Positions 37,440-45,103 of a stretch of DNA of 64,000 nucleotides are shown here, piece after piece. This stretch comes from JOPF136 sp035541255. GTDB taxonomy: Bacteria > Acidobacteriota > Terriglobia > Acidiferrales > UBA7541. The translations under genes were made by a program, and so were the position numbers. The number at the start of each line of letters is the position of its first letter. The stretch's first letter is position 1. The notes beneath the pieces are model-generated. The model was not told the origin of the DNA. It did no database searches and worked only from the letters and a program-made list of their open reading frames with translations. The stretch is taken from assembly GCA_035541255.1 (NCBI GenBank), contig DATKNR010000030.1, positions 1-64,000 of the forward strand, given 5' to 3'.

Positions 37440-37913
37440 ATGGGAAGCTTTCCATGGGGACCACATGGGCCGCAGAGCGGACCGAACCAGGTAACGCCTA
37501 ACCCAACGCCCGCGTATGTTCCACCGCCGCCCATGGAAAGCCCGGGTTCTTTTGGTGTGCCGGCCCCCGCTTCGTACGGCGGCGGCGGAGGCGGAGTCGT
37601 CGGCTATCAGGGGACGTACACCCCTGGTCCGAAGCACTACTGGCTCGCTCTTCCCCTGACTTTTTTCCTGGGCCCACTGGGATTGTTTTATGCGTCGAAG
37701 AAGGGCGCTCTTCTCCTTCTGGTTTTGTTCTTCGCCGGGCCCTATTTGCTGGCCTCCTACGGCCCATCATTAGGAATCTTCCCGCGCCATCCTCAGTTCG
37801 CTCTGCAGCGCGCCATGATCAACCAGATGTGGTCCCTGTGCGTTGTTCTCTCCATGATCTGGTCGGTGGTTGCCGTGCGTCTCCATAACAAGGCTCTAAA
37901 GGCCCGCAATTAG
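37440..37913 (+). CDS. small membrane protein with Pro/Gly-rich N-terminus (TM2-like)
   Basis: 157 aa. The first 70 residues are rich in Pro, Gly and Ser, followed by two hydrophobic segments (about 72-90 and 97-118, with LGPLGLFYASKKGALLLLVLFF between them as in TM2-type domains) and a third near 135-152. ATG at 37440 follows GGGGAGG; an upstream in-frame ATG at 37413 has no ribosome site. Function unknown. Divergent from the acyl-CoA synthetase. Confidence 0.65.
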   Translation: MGSFPWGPHGPQSGPNQVTPNPTPAYVPPPPMESPGSFGVPAPASYGGGGGGVVGYQGTYTPGPKHYWLALPLTFFLGPLGLFYASKKGALLLLVLFFAGPYLLASYGPSLGIFPRHPQFALQRAMINQMWSLCVVLSMIWSVVAVRLHNKALKARN

Positions 37914-37988
37914 ATTGTCGTCCGTGAGATTGGAAAAGCCGACAGCCAAAGGTAGAGAGGGCTCGGGTCAGGGGAGGAATTCATCGCG

Positions 37989-38006
37989 TGGGCAATTATT
38001 CCCCCC
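37989..38006. promoter_or_regulatory. palindromic site C (activator-binding candidate) upstream of exporter operon
   Basis: TGGGCAATTATTCCCCCC. Read on the minus strand it aligns with the other three copies of the GGGGGAATAATTNCCCC palindrome in this window. It lies about 120 bp upstream of a possible -24/-12 element (38104-38119) and 185 bp before the GAF-HlyD start codon. The position fits an upstream activating sequence for a sigma-54 activator. Binding is inferred. Confidence 0.6.
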
Positions 38007-38103
38007 GCTCGCACGAGTTTTGGAGGTGAGGCCTACAGCGGACGAGACAGCAACACGGCCACTGCCGAAAAGTGCCCGTGCCGCCTTTTCTTGACACCGC
38101 CAG

Positions 38104-38119
38104 AGGCCATTTGCTAGCC
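38104..38119 (+). promoter_or_regulatory. possible sigma-54 promoter of the exporter operon (weak)
   Basis: AGGCCATTTGCTAGCC has the required GG-N10-GC spacing but a poor -12 half (TAGCC against TTGCW). It is the only such spacing I see between site C and the GAF-HlyD gene. A competing sigma-70 reading exists: TTGACA at 38091-38096 with a poor -10. Transcript start by the sigma-54 reading would be near 38130. Confidence 0.3.
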
Positions 38120-38190
38120 TCCCCGCAGAATTTCCGGCGAGTGGTGCTTTCCACAGGGGAGTATACCCGGGTGGCGACAATGGAGGCTGG

Positions 38191-40611
38191 ATGGAACGGC
38201 TCGAGGCTCTTTATGAGCTGGCGACTTCGTATCATTCGTGCCGGGATACGGAAGGCCTCCTGAAAGCATTTGCGCGCGATCTGCGCGCTCGTCTGGGGCC
38301 CCAGGCTGTCCTTCTCTGGCTGAAGGATGGCGGCGAAGAATCCCTGCGCTGCCGTGAAAAGTCGTTCGCGGCCGGTGAGCGAATCGAACCACGGCAGGAG
38401 GGCGAAGCCGATGGCTTGCTGACCGAGGTCCTCGTCTCGCGCGGATCCCGGCGGCTGGGGGCGGCCGAAAAAAAGGCCCGGCTCCTTTCTCACCTCGATC
38501 CCGCCTATCGCGAACGCGTCCAGACAGCGCTGTACGTCTCCATTCCCGGCGCCTCGGGGCCTGCGGGGGTCGCGGAACTGCTGAACAAAGCCGGCGGCGA
38601 GTTCACCACCGAAGACGGCGCGTATCTCGAAGAAGCCGCACGCATGACCGGGCGTGCCCTGGACGCGATTCGCGCAGCCGAGACGGAGCGCAACGCGCAG
38701 TTCGAAACGCTGGAACGGCTCACCGCGCTTTACGATATCGCGCGCATATTCAACTCCACGCTTGAGCGGGAAGACCTGTGCCCCATCGTGACCAGCAAGA
38801 TCCGCGACATCCTGGGAGCGCAGGCGTGCAACCTATGGCTTGTGGGCTCTGACGGCGAGTCGCTAGAGTTTGCCCATCAGGATGGGGAAGACCCCACCAC
38901 GGACGAGAACACCGAAGTCACGATGGGCGAGGGGTTGGTCGGGGCAGTGGCTCGCGATGGGAAAGGTCTCCTGGCAGCCGACGCGTCCGTGGAGGCGCTG
39001 CTCGATTCCCGGCGCTCCGCGGTGGAGGGATTTACGATCACTTCCGCCATGGCCGCCCCGCTGCTCAAGGACGATCGCGTGCTCGGCGTGGTCGAAGTGA
39101 TCAACAAACTCGACGAGACTCAGTTCGACGATGACGACCTGTTTTTCCTCAACAGCGTGGGGGAGCAGGCCGGACTCGCCGTCCACAATGCCAACCTGCT
39201 GCAGGCCGAGCGCAAAGTGCACGAATTGGGAGCGCTGCTGACGCTGAGCAAGGAAATCACTTCCACGCTGGATCTCGACCACATTCTCACCACCCTGGTC
39301 CATCAGGCGGCGGAAGTGCTTCCCTTCGAACGCTGCACGATCGGCCTTTACGACGGCGCGAAGTTTTATCTTGCGGCGGTATCCGGTGAGCCGGAAGTGC
39401 CGGACACGCCGGAGATGAAGCGCCTTCGCGAGGTTCTGGAATGGGCCGGAGAGGACTACGAAGCGGTATCCGCGGACTGCGAGGATGGGACCTGGACGAG
39501 CGCGCCCGAAAAGCCGGATCCGCGCCTGATTCCTTACCTGACCGAGCGACAGATGAACGGTTTCTACGCACGGTCGCTCCGCGACGACCAGGGCACGCTG
39601 GGCGTGATCGCGCTGGAGAGTCCTGAAGCGGAGTTTCTGTCCGAAAGCCAGCTCGAAACTCTTGAAATTCTGGCCAGCCAGGTGACCGTGGCGATTCGAA
39701 ACGCGCGGTTGTACCAGAACGTCCCGCTGATTCGCGTCTGGCAGCCCGTGGTGGAAACGCGGCAGAAGTTGCGGTCGGTGGCTGTAGGGCGGCGTATCGA
39801 GCTGTTTACCCGGGCGATCGTGGTCGCTGTTCTCCTGGTGGCCGTGCCTTGGCCAATGCGGGTGGACGGGACAGCGCACGTCATCCCGGCGCAGCGGAGA
39901 GTAATCACTGCGGAGTCGGACGGCATCATCCGGCAGGTCTTCGTCCACGAAGGCGAACGCGTGGAGGCCGGGGCTCCGCTTGCCCAGCTCGATACTGGTG
40001 AAATCAATGTCCGGCTGGAGACCGCGCGGGCGCAACTTGCCCTGGCGCGCCACGATCTTGCCGAGGCTCAGTATCGGCGGGACATGGAAGGCGCCGGCAG
40101 GGCTCGCCTGCGCATGGACATGGCCCAGGCCGCTGTGGATCTGGAGAGTGATCGGCTGGCTCGCGCCCGCCTCGTCGCGCCCATGGAAGGCCTGGTGGTG
40201 ACCCCAAAAGTCGAGGAAAAAGTGGGCCGGCTCATTACGCGTGGCGAAACCTTCTGCGAATTGGTCGAGCCAAACCGCATGGCGGCTGACGTTTTGTTTC
40301 CGGAGACTGACGAATCGATGGTCCGGCCCGGCGCTTCCGTTGCCCTGAAGGTCAATGCCCTGCCCTCCGTCACCTTCCATGGCAAAGTGGAGTGGCTGGG
40401 CACGCAGACGGTCGCTTCCGAGGGCGACCAATATTTCCAGGCGCGTGCCGTGTTCGAGAACGCCATGGGTTTGCGCGACGACATGGTCGGTCAGGCCAAA
40501 GTGGGCGTGCGCGGCGGATGGTTCCAGAGCGGCTGGTATCCCGTGGGGTATGTTCTGTTGCGGCCGCCGGCCCGTTGGCTGTGGCGGAAAGTGTGGACTT
40601 GGCTTCCGTGA
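38191..40611 (+). CDS. GAF-GAF-GAF-TM-HlyD fusion protein
   Basis: 806 aa. Three GAF-like sensor domains lie in tandem (about residues 1-165, 180-340 and 345-510; the second is clearest, with RLTALYDIARIFNSTLE and APLLKDDRVLGVVEVINK). One membrane span follows near 535-555 (IVVAVLLVAVPWPM). The C-terminal part is a periplasmic HlyD-type adaptor: a lipoyl-like hairpin half (ITAESDGIIRQVFVHEGERV), a short coiled coil (about 595-640) and the second half (RARLVAPMEGLVVTPKV). So a cytoplasmic ligand-sensing module is joined to an export adaptor. ATG at 38191 follows TGGAGG. First gene of a three-gene operon; no pump or outer-membrane channel is encoded nearby. Confidence 0.85.
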   Translation: MERLEALYELATSYHSCRDTEGLLKAFARDLRARLGPQAVLLWLKDGGEESLRCREKSFAAGERIEPRQEGEADGLLTEVLVSRGSRRLGAAEKKARLLSHLDPAYRERVQTALYVSIPGASGPAGVAELLNKAGGEFTTEDGAYLEEAARMTGRALDAIRAAETERNAQFETLERLTALYDIARIFNSTLEREDLCPIVTSKIRDILGAQACNLWLVGSDGESLEFAHQDGEDPTTDENTEVTMGEGLVGAVARDGKGLLAADASVEALLDSRRSAVEGFTITSAMAAPLLKDDRVLGVVEVINKLDETQFDDDDLFFLNSVGEQAGLAVHNANLLQAERKVHELGALLTLSKEITSTLDLDHILTTLVHQAAEVLPFERCTIGLYDGAKFYLAAVSGEPEVPDTPEMKRLREVLEWAGEDYEAVSADCEDGTWTSAPEKPDPRLIPYLTERQMNGFYARSLRDDQGTLGVIALESPEAEFLSESQLETLEILASQVTVAIRNARLYQNVPLIRVWQPVVETRQKLRSVAVGRRIELFTRAIVVAVLLVAVPWPMRVDGTAHVIPAQRRVITAESDGIIRQVFVHEGERVEAGAPLAQLDTGEINVRLETARAQLALARHDLAEAQYRRDMEGAGRARLRMDMAQAAVDLESDRLARARLVAPMEGLVVTPKVEEKVGRLITRGETFCELVEPNRMAADVLFPETDESMVRPGASVALKVNALPSVTFHGKVEWLGTQTVASEGDQYFQARAVFENAMGLRDDMVGQAKVGVRGGWFQSGWYPVGYVLLRPPARWLWRKVWTWLP

Positions 40612-40661
40612 GAGGCAAAGCAGGTGTTGCGTATCTGCGGAACTGGAACGGAGAGACGAGA

Positions 40662-41573
40662 ATGAAATCCTGGGCACTCTGCCTGTCGGCCGCGCTGCTG
40701 GCCGCCATGGCCGCGGGATGCAGCAGCGAGCCCGCACCCGAACGGGCCGCAGCGGCCTCCTCGCGCACGCCCTCTTCTCATCCGGCGGCTGCGACGGCTT
40801 CCGCAGCTTCCGCGCGGGAGATCCCAGCAGTGCTGATGGTGGAGCATGAGGTGGACGTGGTGGCGGAAGGCGACGGTGAGGTCATCGGGCTAAACGCCGA
40901 TGAGGGATCGGAAGTGACTGCCGGCGGACTTCTCGCGCGGCTGGATTCACGGCAGGTGCAGGCGCAGCTCGAGCAAGCGCAGGCCGACCTGAAGATTTCC
41001 GAGTACAACGTGAAATACAACGAAGCCGAACTCCACGCCAACGAGTCCCGTCTAAGACGCGCCCAGCTCATGTTTAACGAAGGACTCGGCAGCAAGGCCG
41101 ACCTGGACACCGCCGAATTTCAAGCCAAGGGTTCCGCGTACGACCTGGAAAGCTGGAAGGCAACCGTTGAGAAGCGCCACGCAGAGGTGAAAGGCCTCGA
41201 ACTTCAACTTCAAAAAACCCGCATCCTTGCGCCCTTTGCCGGCGTGATCTCGCGGCGATACGTTCGCGAGGGCGACGTGGTCACCAAGGGAACCAAATGT
41301 TTCCGCCTCAGCCAACTGAGCCCGCTGCTCGTGGAATTTCAGGTGCCGGAAACCGATGCCCACAAGCCGGCTGTGGCACAGCCCGTGAAAGGGACTTTGC
41401 TGAGCGATCCAAACCGCTGGTTTGACGCGCGAATCACACGCGTCAGCCCAGTTGTGGATGCGGCTAGCGGAAGTTACGAGGTCAGGGCCACGCTTCTGGC
41501 GCCATCGCCGGAGCTAAAGCCTGGGATGGCCGTTCGGATCGTCTGGCCCGCGCCCTCCACGCCTCACCCCTGA
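40662..41573 (+). CDS. lipoprotein HlyD/RND-type periplasmic adaptor
   Basis: 303 aa membrane fusion protein. A lipoprotein signal ends at LAAMAAGC (Cys near residue 20), followed by a Ser/Ala/Pro-rich linker. The adaptor has a lipoyl half (GEVIGLNADEGSEVTAGGLLARLD), an alpha-hairpin coiled coil (about 100-180) and the returning lipoyl and barrel parts (KTRILAPFAGVISRRYVREGD). It lies 50 bp after the GAF-HlyD gene and 3 bp before the M50 gene, so co-transcription is very likely. ATG at 40662 follows GGAGAGACGAG. Confidence 0.88.
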   Translation: MKSWALCLSAALLAAMAAGCSSEPAPERAAAASSRTPSSHPAAATASAASAREIPAVLMVEHEVDVVAEGDGEVIGLNADEGSEVTAGGLLARLDSRQVQAQLEQAQADLKISEYNVKYNEAELHANESRLRRAQLMFNEGLGSKADLDTAEFQAKGSAYDLESWKATVEKRHAEVKGLELQLQKTRILAPFAGVISRRYVREGDVVTKGTKCFRLSQLSPLLVEFQVPETDAHKPAVAQPVKGTLLSDPNRWFDARITRVSPVVDAASGSYEVRATLLAPSPELKPGMAVRIVWPAPSTPHP

Positions 41574-41576
41574 GCC

Positions 41577-43748
41577 ATGCGGCTCGGTCCCACTTCGCTG
41601 CGGGCCCAGGGTGCCGTGGCCCGTGCCCTGCGGCGTCCCAAGCTGCGGGAGGACCTCCAAATCAGTGAGCAAGTGGTCCGCGGCGAGACCAGCTTTGTCA
41701 TCAAGGTTCCTCACCTGTTCAAATACGCGCGCTATGGACCGCTGGAATTCAGCGTATTGAAGCAGGCGGATGGCACGCGAACCCTCGCGGAAATTGCCGC
41801 CGGCGTCAACGCGGAGGCCGGGGAAGAAGCGATCGGCGAAGCTGACGTCGGCGACTTCCTCGAATCCACCGATCCCGACCTGTGGGAGGAGGGAGCGGGG
41901 AAAAAGAATCTTGCCATCCTGGAAAAGATCCGCGAGGAACGACGCGAGCGCGTAAACACGGCAAGCGTTTTGTACATCCACTTTTCCGCGTGGAATCCCG
42001 ACCGCACTCTCGAACGGATTCTGCCCTACCTCCGCTGGCTCTTCACCCCGTGGTTCGTCGCGTTCTCGGTGCTCCTGTACACCGTCATGGCAGTGATCCT
42101 GGCAAACAACTGGACGCGCGTGCAGAGCGACACGGTGGCGTTCTACACCTTCACGAATAAGACCCTCTATGACATCTGGGAATTCTGGGCGATTTTGTTC
42201 GTGGTGATCGCCGTCCATGAGTTCGGCCACGGACTTACCTGCAAGTATTTTGGCGGTGAGGTGCCGCGGATGGGCTTCATGCTCATCTATTTCGGGCCGG
42301 CCTTTTTCACCGACACGACGGACATGCACGTATTCGATAAGTCGTCGAAGCGGCTATGGGTCATTTTCGCCGGGCTGTGGATCGAAATGGTCATCTGCGC
42401 ATTTGCCACGATTGCTTGGGCGCTTGCGCCTCCCGGCTCTTCCTTCAGCGACCTGTGTTACAAGACGGTCCTGCTCACCGGCGTCTCCGGGCTCATCTTC
42501 AACCTGAATCCGCTGATGAAGTACGACGGTTACTACGCGCTCATGCAGTTTCTCGAGATCGACAACATGCGCGAGGACGCTTTCGATTACCTGAAATTGT
42601 GGATGCGGCGCTACGTGCTGAGGCAGGACGTCGAGCTGCCTCAGGTGGGCAAGCGCCGGCGGCGGATCTTTCTCATTTATGCTTCGCTTGCCGTCCTGTA
42701 TGGCGCATTCGTGCTGATTCTGGTCGCGGGGTGGCTCAGGAATTTCTTGGTGAATCGCCTCGGCGTGGGCTGGGGTTATTTAATCACGGCCGTGGCGTTG
42801 TACTTCATGACGCGCAAGAGTTTGTTGCCGGCACTTGCCACGGTGCGTAACCGCCTGCCCGTTTGGAAGGAGCATCTTATGGCCTGGAAAATGTCGAGAA
42901 CGCAGCAGGTGGGAGTCGCCGCCGCTTTCCTTCTGATTCTGGTCACACCGATTTCTCGCACCACCACCAGCGAATTCCTGCTCGAGCCAGGCGTGCGAGC
43001 CGAGGCCCGTGCGCAGATGTCCGGATGGGTCGACCAGGTGCTCATCCGCTCCGGCGATTCCGTAAACCAGGGGCAGGTACTGGCCGTGTTGCGCAACCCC
43101 GAACTCGATGCCCATCTCCGCGAGCTCTCCGCGCAGCGTTCTCTCGCCGAGAATTCGCTTCTGGCGTCCCGCCAGCGGCGGGATAACAACGCCGCCGACG
43201 TCGCGTTCCGTGAATTCCAGCGTCTGGACGCGGCGGTGCACGAGGCCCGTGTGCAACAGGGTCACCTCTTGTTGCTGGCGCCGCACACGGGCGTTGTGAC
43301 CACGCTCGGTGTGGAACAGACCGTAGGCGAATTCCTGCCGCAGGGCGGACTGTTTGCCGTCATCGCAGACCGCAGTGTGATGCGCGCGCGCATCCTGGTG
43401 CGCGACTGGGAACTTCAGTATGTCACCGACGCCGCGTCCAACTCTCCGTCCGGTATGGAAGCCCTGCTCAATGTGCGTTCCTATCCTTATCGCAGCTTTG
43501 AGGGCCGGGTGACGCGAATCCTGCCCGCGGCGGCGACGGACGAGCCCGTCACTCTTCCCAAAAGCCCGGAGAGGGCGGGTCAGCGCCTCAGCAACTACTT
43601 TGCTGTGGAGATGGAATTCCAGAATTCCGGGGGCGAATTGCGGGAAGGTATGACGGGCACTGCCAAAATCTATGGTGCACATCGGCGGCCACTGATCTGG
43701 CAGTGGACGCGGGGATCCTGGCGCTGGCTTCGTTCTGTTCTCTGGTAG
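41577..43748 (+). CDS. PqqD-like / site-2 protease M50 / HlyD fusion protein
   Basis: 723 aa, three modules. Residues about 20-105 resemble a PqqD-type winged helix (RiPP recognition element): GPLEFSVLKQADGTRTLAEIA is close to the PqqD core. Residues about 150-460 are polytopic with the M50 zinc site H214-E-F-G-H218 and the third ligand D317 in NPLMKYDGYY. After a further span (near 440-455) comes a HlyD-like adaptor (about 465-700: ARAQMSGWVDQVLIRSGDSVNQG and LLAPHTGVVTTLGVEQ). This combination suggests recognition, cleavage and/or handing-over of a small peptide at the membrane. It starts 3 bp after the adaptor gene. The run of short peptide genes lies immediately downstream on the opposite strand. 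Confidence 0.87.
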   Translation: MRLGPTSLRAQGAVARALRRPKLREDLQISEQVVRGETSFVIKVPHLFKYARYGPLEFSVLKQADGTRTLAEIAAGVNAEAGEEAIGEADVGDFLESTDPDLWEEGAGKKNLAILEKIREERRERVNTASVLYIHFSAWNPDRTLERILPYLRWLFTPWFVAFSVLLYTVMAVILANNWTRVQSDTVAFYTFTNKTLYDIWEFWAILFVVIAVHEFGHGLTCKYFGGEVPRMGFMLIYFGPAFFTDTTDMHVFDKSSKRLWVIFAGLWIEMVICAFATIAWALAPPGSSFSDLCYKTVLLTGVSGLIFNLNPLMKYDGYYALMQFLEIDNMREDAFDYLKLWMRRYVLRQDVELPQVGKRRRRIFLIYASLAVLYGAFVLILVAGWLRNFLVNRLGVGWGYLITAVALYFMTRKSLLPALATVRNRLPVWKEHLMAWKMSRTQQVGVAAAFLLILVTPISRTTTSEFLLEPGVRAEARAQMSGWVDQVLIRSGDSVNQGQVLAVLRNPELDAHLRELSAQRSLAENSLLASRQRRDNNAADVAFREFQRLDAAVHEARVQQGHLLLLAPHTGVVTTLGVEQTVGEFLPQGGLFAVIADRSVMRARILVRDWELQYVTDAASNSPSGMEALLNVRSYPYRSFEGRVTRILPAAATDEPVTLPKSPERAGQRLSNYFAVEMEFQNSGGELREGMTGTAKIYGAHRRPLIWQWTRGSWRWLRSVLW

Positions 43749-43802
43749 TCGGAAGCGCTCTTTCCGCAGTCGAGGAGATCGCGCGAAACGTTCCAAAAAG
43801 TA

Positions 43803-43830
43803 GAGGCCATCCCAGCGTCGGGATGGCCTC
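43803..43830 (-). terminator. terminator of peptide unit 1
   Basis: An 11-bp perfect stem, GAGGCCATCCC/GGGATGGCCTC, with a 6-nt loop. On the minus strand it is followed by TACTTTTTGG. It stands 22 bp after the stop codon of peptide 1 and may also stop plus-strand transcripts of the M50 operon, although there is no plus-strand T run. Confidence 0.8.
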
Positions 43831-43852
43831 CAAGGAAAATGCAAGGGGGCAG

Positions 43853-43921
43853 TTACTTCTTTGCGGAGAGAGTCTTGGTGCCGGAAAGCTTCTTGCCTCT
43901 CTTCAAGCTCTTCTTTGCCAT
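43853..43921 (-). CDS. short basic peptide 1 (22 aa), putative exported/processed peptide
   Basis: 22 aa with nine Lys/Arg and no acidic residue. The first 18 residues follow the pattern shared by all three peptides, MAKKxLKxGKKLxxTKxL; the tail is Ser-Ala-Lys-Lys. GGAGG at 43929-43933 lies 7 bases before the ATG, a -24/-12 sigma-54 promoter ends 59 bp upstream, and a hairpin terminator follows. No Cys, no hydrophobic signal sequence. Reality as a gene rests on conservation between three neighbouring units with unrelated flanks. Function unknown: possible precursor peptide handled by the PqqD/M50/HlyD operon, a signalling peptide or a membrane-active peptide. Confidence 0.8.
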   Translation of the reverse strand: MAKKSLKRGKKLSGTKTLSAKK

Positions 43922-43979
43922 CTCCCATCCTCCGGGGCACCCGCCTTTCTTCCTGGCTTGCGCCCATCCGCTGTGTGTG

Positions 43980-43995
43980 AGCATTCTTAGTACCG
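43980..43995 (-). promoter_or_regulatory. sigma-54 promoter of peptide unit 1
   Basis: Minus strand CGGTACTAAGAATGCT: GG-N10-GC spacing, -12 half ATGCT like that of unit 2. The -12 GC is 60 bp before the ATG. No good palindromic activator site is seen 120-150 bp upstream of it, unlike units 2 and 3. Confidence 0.65.
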
Positions 43996-44132
43996 AATCC
44001 GCTGCAATGCAAGTGGCAGTATCCCGTGGGATCGGCTCGGGGCCGGAATCGGAAGTCGCGCTGCCCAAGCGTCCGGCTTGGAGATCCATTCATTGGCAGT
44101 CAGCTCGTGCACTGCGAATCTGAAAAACGAGG

Positions 44133-44161
44133 AGGCCGCCACCGGGGGGAGGTGGCGGCCT
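44133..44161. terminator. hairpin terminator of unit 4 (orphan unit)
   Basis: An 11-bp perfect stem AGGCCGCCACC/GGTGGCGGCCT with a 7-nt loop. Minus-strand side is followed by CCTCGTTTTTC, plus-strand side by TTTGGG, so it could act in either direction. It lies 115 bp downstream of the ATG expected for unit 4, the same distance as in unit 2. Confidence 0.65.
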
Positions 44162-44248
44162 TTTGGGGGTTACGGGCGGAGTAAAACTCAAAATCTTCGA
44201 ATGTGATGACGGTCTGTCTCGCTCTGTTCTCCCAGGTCTTCCTTCTCA

Positions 44249-44276
44249 TTCGTAAGCAGATTCAACTTCCAGCCAT
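44249..44276 (-). pseudogene. unit 4: promoter-terminator unit without an intact peptide
   Basis: An ATG-GCT at 44276 sits 62 bp behind a near-consensus sigma-54 promoter, where the other units have ATG-GCn for Met-Ala-Lys-Lys. The frame stops after four codons (Met-Ala-Gly-Ser). A second ATG at 44249 opens a 49-codon frame (to 44100) that runs through the terminator hairpin and is unrelated to the peptides. It is either a decayed peptide gene or a short noncoding transcript. Confidence 0.35.
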
Positions 44277-44336
44277 CGAAACCTTTTCCGCCTTGCGATC
44301 TCTCCAGACTGCGTCAATCAGGACTCAACGACTTAG

Positions 44337-44352
44337 TGCATTTTGCGAGCCA
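44337..44352 (-). promoter_or_regulatory. sigma-54 promoter of unit 4
   Basis: Minus strand TGGCTCGCAAAATGCA: the best match in the window to TGGCACGN4TTGCW (only the A of CAC and the first T of TTGC differ). A degenerate G-rich/A-rich/C-rich stretch at about 44447-44463 lies some 117 bp upstream and could be a worn activator site. Confidence 0.7.
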
Positions 44353-44565
44353 AACGCAGAAGCGTGCTGAGTCCCCTCCCACACCCGGAAACAAAGCATT
44401 TATGGCCTGCTTCCGTCCGCACACCGGGGGAAAAACTCCGCCCGAGGGAGAAATCACCCCCTTCCGGAAAATGCACTTGGGAGAACAAGAGCGCCATCAC
44501 AATGCAGCGGAGGCGTGGCGTGGGACGCGGGGAGAAATTCCGGTTGTCGTGCAGGCAAAACAAAA

Positions 44566-44589
44566 GGGCCATCCCGGATGGGATGGCCC
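44566..44589 (-). terminator. terminator of peptide unit 2
   Basis: A 10-bp perfect stem GGGCCATCCC/GGGATGGCCC with a 4-nt loop, followed on the minus strand by TTTTGTTTTG. Its stem shares the GGCCATCCC core with the unit 1 terminator. Confidence 0.88.
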
Positions 44590-44616
44590 CGAAAGCGTTC
44601 AATTCAAGCTGTTCAG

Positions 44617-44703
44617 TTACCGAAGTCCCCGCATGTTATTTACGGCAGACAGGGTCTTCGAAGGCGCCAGCTTCTTGCCCTTCTTCAATTCTTTCTTCGC
44701 CAT
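44617..44703 (-). CDS. short basic peptide 2 (28 aa), putative exported/processed peptide
   Basis: 28 aa with nine Lys/Arg and one Glu. Shares the conserved first part with peptides 1 and 3 (here Pro-Ser replaces Gly-Thr before Lys16) and has the longest tail, Ser-Ala-Val-Asn-Asn-Met-Arg-Gly-Leu-Arg. GGAGG at 44710-44714 is 6 bases before the ATG. A sigma-54 promoter has its -12 GC 54 bp before the ATG, exactly as in unit 3, and a palindromic activator site lies 136 bp further up. A strong terminator follows. Conserved head plus variable tail is the layout expected of leader-core precursor peptides. Confidence 0.85.
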   Translation of the reverse strand: MAKKELKKGKKLAPSKTLSAVNNMRGLR

Positions 44704-44755
44704 GTGAATCCTCCCGGTGGATTTGGATATCGTTTACCTGCTTCACTGAAGTAGT

Positions 44756-44771
44756 AGCATTCCTGGGGCCA
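44756..44771 (-). promoter_or_regulatory. sigma-54 promoter of peptide unit 2
   Basis: Minus strand TGGCCCCAGGAATGCT: TGGC, GG-N10-GC spacing and -12 half ATGCT. Predicted transcript start near 44745 gives a leader of about 42 nt. Confidence 0.75.
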
Positions 44772-44884
44772 AAGTTTGGGAAGATTTATGTCAATCTGGT
44801 TGTTCAATATAAACGGGTTAGCTTCGACGCTGGACGACCGCTGATTCGGGTTTGGCGTGCTTCGGGGCATTCCTTGGCCCTTGA

Positions 44885-44902
44885 GGGGGAATAATTTCCA
44901 CC
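44885..44902. promoter_or_regulatory. palindromic site B upstream of peptide unit 2
   Basis: GGGGGAATAATTTCCACC. Same core GGAATAATTTCC as site D. Its centre is 136 bp above the -12 GC of unit 2, a normal distance for a sigma-54 activator site. Confidence 0.7.
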
Positions 44903-45057
44903 GCTTTGGCCTGCTGACTGGCATGGTATCGAATCTCGTTGGCGAGCAAACGCGCCAGGACCGGAAGATGGCGCGAACAGGGAAGAGGGGAACCGCCTGA
45001 ACGTTGCTGACAGATCAGGGAAGGGGATTGCCCATCTGTGCCGGAAACGCAAAAGAA

Positions 45058-45085
45058 AAGGGCCACCCGGGTGTGGGTGGCCCTT
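45058..45085 (-). terminator. terminator of peptide unit 3
   Basis: An 11-bp stem AAGGGCCACCC/GGGTGGCCCTT with a 6-nt loop, followed on the minus strand by TTCTTTTGCG. Stands 18 bp after the stop codon of peptide 3. Confidence 0.85.
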
Positions 45086-45103
45086 TGACCTCAGAAACTT
45101 GGA

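Noticed and set aside
38091..38119. sigma-70 promoter for the exporter operon
   Set aside because: TTGACA is perfect, but no acceptable -10 lies 16-18 bp downstream; cannot be separated from the weak sigma-54 alternative, so not listed as a separate feature.
44100..44249. 49-codon minus-strand frame in unit 4 as a real peptide gene
   Set aside because: It reads through the terminator hairpin, has no ribosome site and does not resemble the three conserved peptides.
44447..44463. fifth copy of the activator palindrome upstream of the unit 4 promoter
   Set aside because: G-rich, A-rich and C-rich blocks are in the right order and distance, but the AATAATT core is not conserved; kept only as a possible worn site.
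44343..44894. plus-strand frames of 123 and 183 codons covering peptide unit 2
   Set aside because: They run across the terminator, promoter and palindrome of the peptide unit, lack ribosome sites and have no recognisable domains.
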